A DNA stretch of 6,626 nt, from assembly GCA_031265345.1 (NCBI GenBank), contig JAISCU010000255.1, positions 1 through 6,626 on the forward strand. Reading direction: 5' to 3'. The notes beneath the pieces were generated by a model. It was given only the letters and a program-made list of their open reading frames with translations. It did not search any database and was not told where the DNA came from. The DNA is from Bifidobacteriaceae bacterium (GTDB lineage Bacteria > Actinomycetota > Actinomycetes > Actinomycetales > WQXJ01). Positions 1 to 5,245 of this stretch are shown here, one piece after another (the stretch's first letter is position 1; the number at the start of each line of letters is the position of its first letter). The position numbers and the translations under genes were made by a program.

Positions 1-1
1 C

Positions 2-814
2 GGATCGACCCCGGTGGCGCGGGCTATCTACACGGCGGCCTCTCGCGCGGGCAAGCGGGTCCAGGCGCTCGGGGGAGCGAAGAACCACATGGTCGTGATG
101 CCGGACGCGGACTTGGACGGGGCCGCCGACGCGGCGGTCTCGGCCGCCTACGGCAGTGCTGGTGAACGCTGCATGGCGATCTCGGTGGTGGTGGCGGTCG
201 GTGGAATCGCCGATGACCTGGTGCAGAGGATCGCCTCCCGCATACCGGCCATCCGGATCGGGGACGGCTTCGATCCGGGTGTCGAAATGGGGCCCCTGAT
301 CTCTGCCGAGGCCCTCGAACGGGTGCGTGCCTATGTCGCGGGCGCGGCCGGGGAGGGGGCTCGAGTCGTGGTGGACGGCCGCGAGGCGGACCTGCCGCCA
401 GACGGGTTCTTCATCGGTCCCACCCTGCTGGACCGTGTCGGCCCGTCGATGCGGGTGTACCAGGAGGAGATCTTCGGGCCGGTCCTGTCGGTGGCGCGGG
501 TGGACTCGCTCGGCGAGGCGGTCGATCTGATCAACGCCGTCCGCTTCGCCAACGGCACCGCCCTGTTCACCCGTGACGGTGGCTTGGCCAGGCAGTTCGA
601 ACGCTCAGTCGATGTCGGGATGGTCGGCATCAATGTGCCGATTCCGGTGCCCGTCGGCACCTTCTCCTTTGGGGGCTGGAAGGATTCGCTGTTCGGAGAC
701 ATTCACATGTACGGGCCGGAAGCCTTCGACTTCTACACCCGCCGGAAAGTCGTGACCACCCGTTGGCCGCGACCAGGACCATCCGGCGTCGACCTTCGTT
801 TCCCAGCCGCCTGA
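2..814 (+). CDS. mmsA: Methylmalonate-semialdehyde dehydrogenase (CoA-acylating), 5' partial
   Basis: C-terminal 270 residues of an aldehyde dehydrogenase superfamily enzyme; the frame is open to the left edge, so the true start lies outside (family length is about 490-500 residues). Seen: the first residues [10 protein letters not shown], then [13 protein letters not shown], the catalytic cysteine in GSAGERCMA (about residue 57 of the visible part), [25 protein letters not shown], and the C-terminal run [28 protein letters not shown], all hallmarks of the MmsA/IolA family. The Glu that precedes LGG in hydrolytic aldehyde dehydrogenases is Ala here (QALGG), which fits a CoA-dependent enzyme. 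Known role: NAD-dependent cytoplasmic oxidation and decarboxylation of malonate or methylmalonate semialdehyde to acetyl-CoA or propionyl-CoA, in inositol and valine breakdown. Whether it belongs to an iol cluster cannot be seen. The GTG at position 14 is an internal valine codon, not the start. The gene is intact to its TGA and is followed by a strong hairpin, so it is the last gene of its operon. Confidence 0.96.
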   Translation, partial: GSTPVARAIYTAASRAGKRVQALGGAKNHMVVMPDADLDGAADAAVSAAYGSAGERCMAISVVVAVGGIADDLVQRIASRIPAIRIGDGFDPGVEMGPLISAEALERVRAYVAGAAGEGARVVVDGREADLPPDGFFIGPTLLDRVGPSMRVYQEEIFGPVLSVARVDSLGEAVDLINAVRFANGTALFTRDGGLARQFERSVDVGMVGINVPIPVPVGTFSFGGWKDSLFGDIHMYGPEAFDFYTRRKVVTTRWPRPGPSGVDLRFPAA

Positions 815-834
815 GTCGGCCTTCGGTGGGGCCG

Positions 835-868
835 GAGGCGGGCCGAGATCATGGTCTCGGCCCGCCTC
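835..868 (+). terminator. Strong hairpin downstream of mmsA
   Basis: A perfect 14-bp inverted repeat, GAGGCGGGCCGAGA (835-848) and its complement (855-868), encloses a 6-base loop and starts 21 bases after the mmsA stop. There is no T-tract behind it. That is common for intrinsic terminators or 3'-end stabilising hairpins in actinobacteria. The symmetrical stem could also act on transcripts arriving from the right. Confidence 0.8.
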
Positions 869-959
869 GTCATCGCGGGCGCGCGGGACGCCGCACCGCC
901 CCAGAACCGTCCCCGGTAGCTCGAACGACAAGTGGGCACAGGCGCCTGCCTCGATTAAC

Positions 960-971
960 CCTGACGTCAGG
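960..971. promoter_or_regulatory. 12-bp perfect palindrome, operator-like
   Basis: CCTGACGTCAGG is an uninterrupted perfect palindrome of the size and symmetry of a dimeric regulator site. It lies after an AT-richer stretch (CGATTAA) and just before ACAATATGCAC, which could loosely serve as a -10 region. However, no start codon with a coding frame follows on either strand. It might control an untranslated transcript through 984-1650, or be a chance palindrome. Confidence 0.3.
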
Positions 972-983
972 ACAATATGCACG

Positions 984-1027
984 ATGCCGCCCGCGCAGGT
1001 CCCGATGATCGGGCAGGCCTGCGGCAT
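984..1027. other. Nested hairpin, 44 bases
   Basis: Outer arms ATGCC (984-988) and GGCAT (1023-1027) pair, then GCAGG (995-999) with CCTGC (1018-1022), then CCCG (1001-1004) with CGGG (1010-1013) around a 5-base loop. Six unpaired bases lie on the left and four on the right. Fourteen base pairs in 44 bases make a stable bulged stem. It sits between the palindrome at 960 and the tandem array. No known RNA family is recognised; it could be a terminator, a structured RNA or an RNA stabiliser. Confidence 0.45.
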
Positions 1028-1073
1028 GGCTGGGTTGGCAGCCGGGCGCGGCTTCGCCGCCGAGGCCGCCGTC

Positions 1074-1453
1074 CGTGGTAGCGACACTCGTGCCACGAAC
1101 CTCGTCGAGGCGCATTTCGCGCCCGGACCCGCCGCCCGGGACACCCGCGGGAACCCGAAATGCGGGTCAAACGGGTTCGTGGTCGCGACACTCGTGCCAC
1201 GAACCTCGTCAAGGCGCATTTCGCGCCCGGACCCGCCGCCCAGGACACCCGCGGGAACCCGAAATGCAGGTCAAACGGGTTCGTGGTAGCGACACTCGTG
1301 CCCCGAACCTCGTCGAGGCGCATTTCGCGCCCGGATCCGGCACCCCGGACGGTCGCGGGGACCTGAAATGCGGGTAGAACGCGTTCGTGGTCGCGACACT
1401 CGTGCCACGAACCTCGTCAAGGCGCATTTCGCGCCCGGACCCGCCGCCCCGGA
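1074..1453. repeat. Tandem array of 104-bp units (3.65 copies)
   Basis: The anchor GCGACACTCGTGCC (CCCC in the third copy) recurs at 1081, 1185, 1289 and 1393, an exact 104-base period. Units are A 1081-1184, B 1185-1288, C 1289-1392 and partial D 1393-1453; a few matching bases before A extend the array to 1074. A and B differ at 4 of 104 positions. C is diverged between about 1336 and 1382. D breaks off after about 61 bases. Two diagnostic bases alternate along the array: the base before the anchor (A, C, A, C at 1080, 1184, 1288, 1392) and the base in CTCGTC(G/A)AGG (G, A, G, A at 1107, 1211, 1315, 1419). This suggests a 208-bp dimer was duplicated. Each full unit carries a GCATTTCG ... 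CGAAATGC inverted repeat (TGAAATGC in C). Each junction forms a stem such as GGTTCGTGG (1174-1182) with CCACGAACC (1197-1205). Because 104 is not a multiple of 3, the array is not coding. It is comparable in size and setting to mycobacterial MIRU-VNTR loci, but no family match is claimed. Confidence 0.93.
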
Positions 1454-1463
1454 GTCGACGGAT

Positions 1464-1518
1464 GTCCGGAAGCGGCTGGAACTCGACCGCGCCGCCAGTT
1501 GAAGCCATTTCTGGACAC
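1464..1518. repeat. 55-bp hairpin element, copy 1
   Basis: This is the first of two direct copies, matching the one at 1600-1654 at 51 of 55 positions. It is an imperfect inverted repeat: the left 20 bases (1464-1483) can pair with 1497-1516 around a 13-base loop. GTCCGGAA pairs with TTCTGGAC (one G-T pair), GGCT with AGCC, and AACT with AGTT, separated by two-base internal mismatches. It begins ten bases after the tandem array ends. On the - strand one frame reads ASTGGAVEFQPL through it, but there is no supporting start or ribosome site. Confidence 0.85.
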
Positions 1519-1531
1519 AGGCGGAAAGCGC

Positions 1532-1593
1532 GTCCGATGCCGCCCACCCGGTGACCTGCGCGGACACGGGGCGCCGACTGCGCGGCATCGGGC
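1532..1593. other. Hairpin between the two 55-bp elements
   Basis: CCGATGCCGC (1534-1543) and GCGGCATCGG (1582-1591) are perfectly complementary. One G-T and one G-C pair extend the stem to 12 (1532-1543 with 1582-1593), with 38 bases inside. It lies almost midway between the two 55-bp copies, so hairpin element, long stem and hairpin element form a near-symmetrical block from 1464 to 1654. Function unknown. Confidence 0.55.
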
Positions 1594-1599
1594 ACCGTT

Positions 1600-1654
1600 G
1601 TCCCCAAGCGGCTGGAACTCGACCGCGCCGCCAGTTGAAGCCAGTTCCGGACAC
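1600..1654. repeat. 55-bp hairpin element, copy 2
   Basis: This is a direct copy of the element at 1464-1518, starting 136 bases downstream of it. Its own arms pair in blocks of 4, 2, 4 and 4 bp separated by two-base mismatches. Its right end TTCCGGAC (1645-1652) is perfectly complementary to the left end GTCCGGAA (1464-1471) of copy 1. The whole block could therefore also close on itself as a multibranched fold. Confidence 0.85.
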
Positions 1655-1676
1655 GACAGGGCCATGAGGATCGTTC

Positions 1677-1709
1677 TCAACCGTGCCGGGGACTGCCCAA
1701 CACGGTTGA
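1677..1709 (-). terminator. Stem-loop downstream of the YwaF-like gene
   Basis: TCAACCGTG (1677-1685) and CACGGTTGA (1701-1709) are perfect 9-bp arms around a 15-base loop that itself contains GGG and CCC. It lies 16 bases past the stop codon of the - strand gene at 1726. There is no clear T-tract on either strand, so it may be bidirectional or a transcript-end stabiliser. Confidence 0.6.
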
Positions 1710-1725
1710 CGCGAGGCGCGGCCGG

Positions 1726-2589
1726 TCAGGGCGCGGCCGGACCGGGGGACGCCTGCCGGGTGGCGCCAATCAGGGTCTGGCGGGGCCGGGCCCGTGGGCC
1801 GGAGGACCGACCGGAGGAGCGGCCGGAACGGCGGAGCTTGGCGAGGGCCGCGACCAAGCTCCAGATGCCGAACATGGCGGCGATCACCACCGCCGCGATC
1901 ACCACCAGCACCGGGAGGTACATGGATGGGCCGAACATGGTGCCGAAGGTCTCCAGGATGGTGCCGCGCTCCGGCCAGTTGACGAAGAAGTAGTTCGAAC
2001 CGGTCCACTTGTTGACCGGGTAGGCGATAGCCATCAACACGACGCCCACGCCGAGGGTGGCGGGGTAGTAGCGCCAACTCGGACGCCACCAGCCCATGGC
2101 GATGGGGGCCAAGCAGGCCACGATGGGCAGGATGTGGCCAATGTTGTGCAGGAAGTAGTGAACCGAGTAGGAACTCAAGTAGCGGAACATCTCGCCCGGG
2201 AAGATGATCGCGGCGGCGGCACCTGGTATGCCCAGCCCGAACCCGAAGTTGAGGAGCACTTGGTTTCGCCGGAGCAGGCCGATAGGGATCAGGATCGAGG
2301 CCGAGGTGCACAGGTGCAACGGCAGGTGGTCGATCCAGCGCTCGCCGGTGTCGAACACGCACATGAGGGCGGGCGGCACTATCCAGATTGAGAAGACCGA
2401 CCAGGCCAGCCATTTGATGACCCGGTCCTGCTTGGCCACCGGCACCTTGGTCAACGCGCGGACGGACACCACGACCGCGACCACCGCCAGGGCCAGGTAG
2501 ACCAGGTGCGCGCCGTTGCCCCAGGCCCACAACGTTCCCGCAGGTGCGCCGCGGGTGAACAGCAGATCGAACCAGCCGCCCGAATCCAT
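1726..2589 (-). CDS. TIGR02206 / YwaF-family integral membrane protein (TMEM164-like)
   Basis: A 287-residue, strongly hydrophobic protein with about seven membrane segments, near residues 27-46, 59-77, 92-106, 112-132, 148-166, 176-192 and 222-248. Conserved signatures of the YwaF/TIGR02206 family are visible: WIDHLPLHLCT (85-95, His88, His92, Cys94), FPGEMFRY (130-137), VHYFLHNIGHILPI (143-156) and YPVNKWTGSNYFFVNWPE (190-207). The human relative TMEM164 has been reported as a cysteine-dependent phospholipid acyltransferase. Cys94 in the HLPLHLC motif is the candidate equivalent, but the activity of bacterial members is not settled. The C-terminal 35 residues are a polar Arg/Ser/Gly tail with RSSGRSSG repeats, presumably cytoplasmic. 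The ATG at 2589 is chosen because AAGGGG lies six bases ahead. It follows two envelope-polymer genes on the same strand after a 166-bp gap, so it may be co-transcribed or have its own promoter. Lipid or envelope metabolism is an inference. Confidence 0.88.
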   Translation of the reverse strand: MDSGGWFDLLFTRGAPAGTLWAWGNGAHLVYLALAVVAVVVSVRALTKVPVAKQDRVIKWLAWSVFSIWIVPPALMCVFDTGERWIDHLPLHLCTSASILIPIGLLRRNQVLLNFGFGLGIPGAAAAIIFPGEMFRYLSSYSVHYFLHNIGHILPIVACLAPIAMGWWRPSWRYYPATLGVGVVLMAIAYPVNKWTGSNYFFVNWPERGTILETFGTMFGPSMYLPVLVVIAAVVIAAMFGIWSLVAALAKLRRSGRSSGRSSGPRARPRQTLIGATRQASPGPAAP

Positions 2590-2595
2590 GGGGCA

Positions 2596-2601
2596 CCCCT
2601 T
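2596..2601 (-). promoter_or_regulatory. Ribosome binding site of the YwaF-like gene
   Basis: On the - strand AGAAGGGGTG precedes the ATG; the core AAGGGG is separated from it by 6 bases. It supports the start at 2589 over any longer frame. Confidence 0.7.
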
Positions 2602-2697
2602 CTAGCCGCACTCGCCTTGACAGGTCCGGGCGCGGGCCCGCGACCTTCTAGCGATGCTAGTCCACAGGACCAGCCGCACGGTCGTTTCGCCACGGAT

Positions 2698-2718
2698 TCG
2701 GCACAGATTTGTGACCGA
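2698..2718. promoter_or_regulatory. Inverted repeat, operator-like or weak terminator
   Basis: TCGG (2698-2701) and CACA (2702-2705) pair with TGTG (2710-2713) and CCGA (2715-2718) around GATT, with a single bulged A. At 21 bases with an AT-rich centre it looks more like a dimeric regulator site than a terminator, and no T-run follows it. It lies 109 bases upstream of the YwaF-like start and 38 bases past the preceding stop. Confidence 0.3.
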
Positions 2719-2754
2719 TTCCCGAACTATCCTCCCGGCCCCGCCGCGCCAGCC

Positions 2755-2773
2755 ACTACCCCCAGTGGGTAGT
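2755..2773 (-). other. Hairpin spanning a stop codon
   Basis: ACTACCC (2755-2761) and GGGTAGT (2767-2773) are perfect 7-bp arms with a 5-base loop. The TAG stop of the alkaline-phosphatase-superfamily gene (2756-2758) lies inside one arm. It could protect the transcript end or influence termination. It is too short and lacks a T-tract, so it is not called a terminator. Confidence 0.4.
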
Positions 2774-5245
2774 CCGAGTCTCGCCGATGAACTCCCAGTT
2801 GCCGAAATCGCGGGCGTCGCCGCGCACCTGCCAGTGGTCGATCAACCCTTCGTCCACGTTCTGGCCCCGGCGGTAGTAGAAGTCCCGCACGCGATCCGAG
2901 TCCAGCGGCACCTCGAAGACGGTCGGGAAACCGTCGGGATCCTCGACCCCGGCGTCCGCCAGCAAGGTGGCGCGGACGTTCGCCGGGTCGGTCGGCACGT
3001 CCGAATGCGCCAACGGCGCGCCCTCGACCCCGGCCGGTTTGACGAACAACGAGGTCAGGCGTGGCTGCGGCCGCGGGGGGTCGTCCCGGCCGAGCCATTG
3101 GCCGTGGTCGGCCGTGATCACGATGGAGGCGTCCTTGTACCGGCCCAGTCGCCTGAGCTCCTCCAAGTAATCGAAGACGATCTTGAAGGCGCCCTTGGCC
3201 TGGACCTCCAGCGGCACCGAGTCGACGGGCACCGGCTCGACCTCGGCATTGATGCGGGCGGGGTTGTGCGCGCCGTCCAAGTGGACATAGGAGAACCGTG
3301 GCTGAGCGCCGTCCAGCGACAGGCCGGACGCCTTCAACCGGGAGTAGAACTCGACATTGCCGTTGGAGAACGGGTCCACCGTGCTGAGGTCCGGTTTGAC
3401 TCGCGCGAACGGCTCCACCGGGGTCCAGAAGGTGGGCTTGAAAATATGCGGCGCGTAGCGGAACCCGGCTAGCCGAGCGGTGCCTTTGAGCATGACGAGT
3501 TCCGGGACGTCCATCACGGCCGGGCGGATGTTGTCCGCCAGCTCTTCGATGTCTTCGATGTAGGTGTAGGAGTAACGGTTCGTGGCGTAGATGCTGGTGG
3601 AGTACCCCGCCGCCCGCAAGGAAGGAAGGAACGTGCCCTTCTGGTAGGCCCGCGCCGTGTACTGCGCGACGGGCTCGTCGAACTGATAGCGTTCGCCCGT
3701 CAGCATGTCCACCGCGCTCGGCAGCGTGCGGGAATAGTTGGAGATGTGGTTGTCGAACTCGGTGAACCCGTCGAGGTTCGACTCGAAGAAGTCCGGGTAC
3801 TCGCGCCGGATGTCTTCCACGAAATGCTGGTCCATCATGTCGAGCACGAAGATGTACTGGTTCGGCCCGGCCGAGGCCGTGAACGCGCCTTCGAAGGTGG
3901 GGAAGTCGGCGCTCGGCGGCTCCCATGGTTTGATGTCGGCGCCCGAGTAGGTGGCGACCAATCCGACCGTCCCGGCCGCGATCACAGCCGTCGGGAACAG
4001 CCACGCCGCCAGGTTCCAGATCTTCCGGCTGACCAGCCGCAACACCACCGGCGCAGCGATCAGCGCTAACCAGATCGCCGTGTCCACCACCGCCCACCGC
4101 GTGTAGTGCTCCCAACGGATCGCGACCCCGTTGAGCTCGCCGTAGTCGAGGTTCAAGAAATTGGCTTGCACCCAGGCCGCCAGCGTGACGCCCAGCACAA
4201 GTGACACCGCCAGGTCGAAGACCCGCCCGCGCAGGATCACCAGCACCGCCGCGATGAGCAGGCCGATCCCGGCGGCCAGCCCCAGCGTCGGGAGCGCCAG
4301 CTGCCCGAAGCTGAACGGGAATTCAGATGGATTGCGAAGGTACAGGTCCAGGAAACCGAAGCCGAAGAACAGGAACGGCGCCGCCAGCCCGGTCGTCAGC
4401 GCTATCGCGAGCCGCCGTCGGAACCGCCGCGAGTCGCGCCACAGGAATTGGGCTTTCGACACCGCCAGGTCCGGGTGGCGCTGGTTCGCCCGGACTGAGG
4501 GTTTCACGCCGACGATGCCGCCGGGCCGTCTCCCCCGGTCAATAGTGTTGGGCGCGCCCAGGAGCCCGGCGCCGGAGTCCCCGGCCGAGCCTTCGGCGCC
4601 GGCGGCCGGGATGAATCCGAAGGCCGGACCGGTCGCTTGGCCTCCGGCGGCTGTCAGCCGTTCGGCCAAGAGACGGGCGGCCCTGGCGGAGACCGTCTCA
4701 AGGATCGCGCCGCCTGCCTCGATCCCAGCTGCCTCGGTCTTGCGGTCGGCCCGTTCCTGGCGGCGTTTGCGTCTGAGCTCGCCCCGGTCCGGTGAGGTCG
4801 CGATGGCCCACCAGGCGCCGGCCCTGGCCCGCAGGGCCGTCAACCCCAGCACGATCCGGCGGAAGAACACGCCGATCGCCACCGACAACGTGATGACCAG
4901 CCCGGACACCACCTGGATCAGAGAGGAGGTGGTGGCCGGGTCGATGTACGCCTGGGCCATGTTCGGCATGACCAGGGTGAAGGTGGCGGCGATCCAGGCC
5001 GCCAACACCAACCGGCGTCCCGCGGGCGGCCCGGGTCGGCGGCGCCCGGCGCGACCGGCCGGAACGGCGGCAGCGGCCTGTCCGGCTGGAGGCGCTTGTT
5101 CGGCGCGACCGGCCGGGTCGGCCTGGTTGGCGCGATTGGCCTGGCGCGACCGGCCTGCACGGCTGGCGTCGCAGCCCTCAGCGGTCGGGGCTCCCAGGCC
5201 GACCCAGGCGGAGTCGGGGCGATCAGCGGACCGGGGGCGCGGCAT
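2756..5245 (-). CDS. Membrane protein with alkaline phosphatase/sulfatase-superfamily domain, probable phosphoglycerol-type transferase
   Basis: 829 residues from the chosen ATG. An Ala/Arg/Pro/Gln-rich, low-complexity N-terminus (about 32-77) is followed by a membrane segment (78-99). YIDPATTSS (100-108) and a second helix (107-128) come next, then a charged cytoplasmic stretch to about 275. Five more helices follow, near 279-303, 315-338, 343-363, 386-405 and 409-433. The external catalytic domain runs from about 460 to the end. Its superfamily motifs are FVLDMMD (466-472, metal ligand Asp469), SRTLPSAVDMLTG (505-517), HLDGAHNP (655-662) and TADHGQW (711-717, Asp713/His714). SRTLPSAVDMLTG aligns with the sulfatase motif CxPSRxxxLTG, but Thr507 stands where sulfatases have Cys/Ser. 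This points to a Thr nucleophile, as in LtaS-type phosphoglycerol and phosphoethanolamine transferases. The ATG at 5245 is chosen because GAGGTGG precedes it; the longer frame to 5368 is mostly Arg/Pro-rich and runs inside the upstream gene. It overlaps that gene by 23 bp, implying translational coupling. The substrate is unknown. Confidence 0.87.
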   Translation of the reverse strand: MPRPRSADRPDSAWVGLGAPTAEGCDASRAGRSRQANRANQADPAGRAEQAPPAGQAAAAVPAGRAGRRRPGPPAGRRLVLAAWIAATFTLVMPNMAQAYIDPATTSSLIQVVSGLVITLSVAIGVFFRRIVLGLTALRARAGAWWAIATSPDRGELRRKRRQERADRKTEAAGIEAGGAILETVSARAARLLAERLTAAGGQATGPAFGFIPAAGAEGSAGDSGAGLLGAPNTIDRGRRPGGIVGVKPSVRANQRHPDLAVSKAQFLWRDSRRFRRRLAIALTTGLAAPFLFFGFGFLDLYLRNPSEFPFSFGQLALPTLGLAAGIGLLIAAVLVILRGRVFDLAVSLVLGVTLAAWVQANFLNLDYGELNGVAIRWEHYTRWAVVDTAIWLALIAAPVVLRLVSRKIWNLAAWLFPTAVIAAGTVGLVATYSGADIKPWEPPSADFPTFEGAFTASAGPNQYIFVLDMMDQHFVEDIRREYPDFFESNLDGFTEFDNHISNYSRTLPSAVDMLTGERYQFDEPVAQYTARAYQKGTFLPSLRAAGYSTSIYATNRYSYTYIEDIEELADNIRPAVMDVPELVMLKGTARLAGFRYAPHIFKPTFWTPVEPFARVKPDLSTVDPFSNGNVEFYSRLKASGLSLDGAQPRFSYVHLDGAHNPARINAEVEPVPVDSVPLEVQAKGAFKIVFDYLEELRRLGRYKDASIVITADHGQWLGRDDPPRPQPRLTSLFVKPAGVEGAPLAHSDVPTDPANVRATLLADAGVEDPDGFPTVFEVPLDSDRVRDFYYRRGQNVDEGLIDHWQVRGDARDFGNWEFIGETRTTHWG

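Larger units (their letters stand above)
815..1725. other. Gene-free convergent intergenic region, rich in repeats and hairpins
   Basis: These 911 bases lie between the stop of mmsA (+) and the stop of the YwaF-like gene (-). I see no credible gene. Open frames on both strands through 870-1680 are made of the repeated DNA itself: the same repeat is read in one frame as RATNLVEAHF and in the next unit in another frame as VPRTSSRRISRP. The content in order is the mmsA terminator, a 10-bp palindrome CAGGCGCCTG at 939-948, a 12-bp palindrome at 960-971, a nested hairpin at 984-1027, the 104-bp tandem array at 1074-1453, two 55-bp elements with a hairpin between them (1464-1654), and a terminator-like stem at 1677-1709. 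Convergent genes normally need only tens of bases between them, so this length is itself unusual. Confidence 0.85.
2590..2755 (-). promoter_or_regulatory. Intergenic leader upstream of the YwaF-like gene
   Basis: These 166 bases without a gene contain three symmetrical sequences: CGCGGGCCCGCG at 2631-2642 (perfect 12-bp palindrome), CTAGC-GAT-GCTAG at 2648-2660, and TCGG-CACA-GATT-TGTG-A-CCGA at 2698-2718. Any of them could be a regulator site or part of a terminator for the gene to the right. On the - strand TAGCAT (2653-2658) is the most -10-like hexamer I see, but no convincing -35 box stands before it. The region is large enough for an independent promoter. Confidence 0.35.

Noticed and set aside
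1074..1453. Integron cassette or attC array
   Set aside because: The units carry no genes, I see no attC core sites, and no integrase is present.
1074..1654. CRISPR array
   Set aside because: The 104-bp units are contiguous without unique spacers, and the 55-bp element has only two copies 81 bases apart; no cas gene is present.
870..1680. Long open frames on both strands through the repeat region, e.g. 605-1219 (-), 984-1289 (+) and 1209-1607 (-)
   Set aside because: They are made of the 104-bp and 55-bp repeats. The same DNA is read in different frames in successive units, there are no ribosome sites, and the GC-rich DNA has few stops by chance.
1271..2611. 446-residue open frame on the - strand
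   Set aside because: It is a shadow in another frame of the YwaF-like gene extended into the repeats; its product is a Pro/Arg/Gly-rich sequence without domains.
2654..3472. 272-residue + strand open frame
   Set aside because: It is antisense to the catalytic domain, whose motifs (ADHG, LTG, HLDGAHNP) are unmistakable on the - strand.
2727..4115. 462-residue - strand open frame
   Set aside because: It is an alternate-frame shadow of the alkaline-phosphatase-superfamily gene with no recognisable fold.
2756..5245. Annotation as a true sulfatase
   Set aside because: The formylglycine Cys/Ser is replaced by Thr and the seven-helix layout fits phospho-transfer enzymes better.
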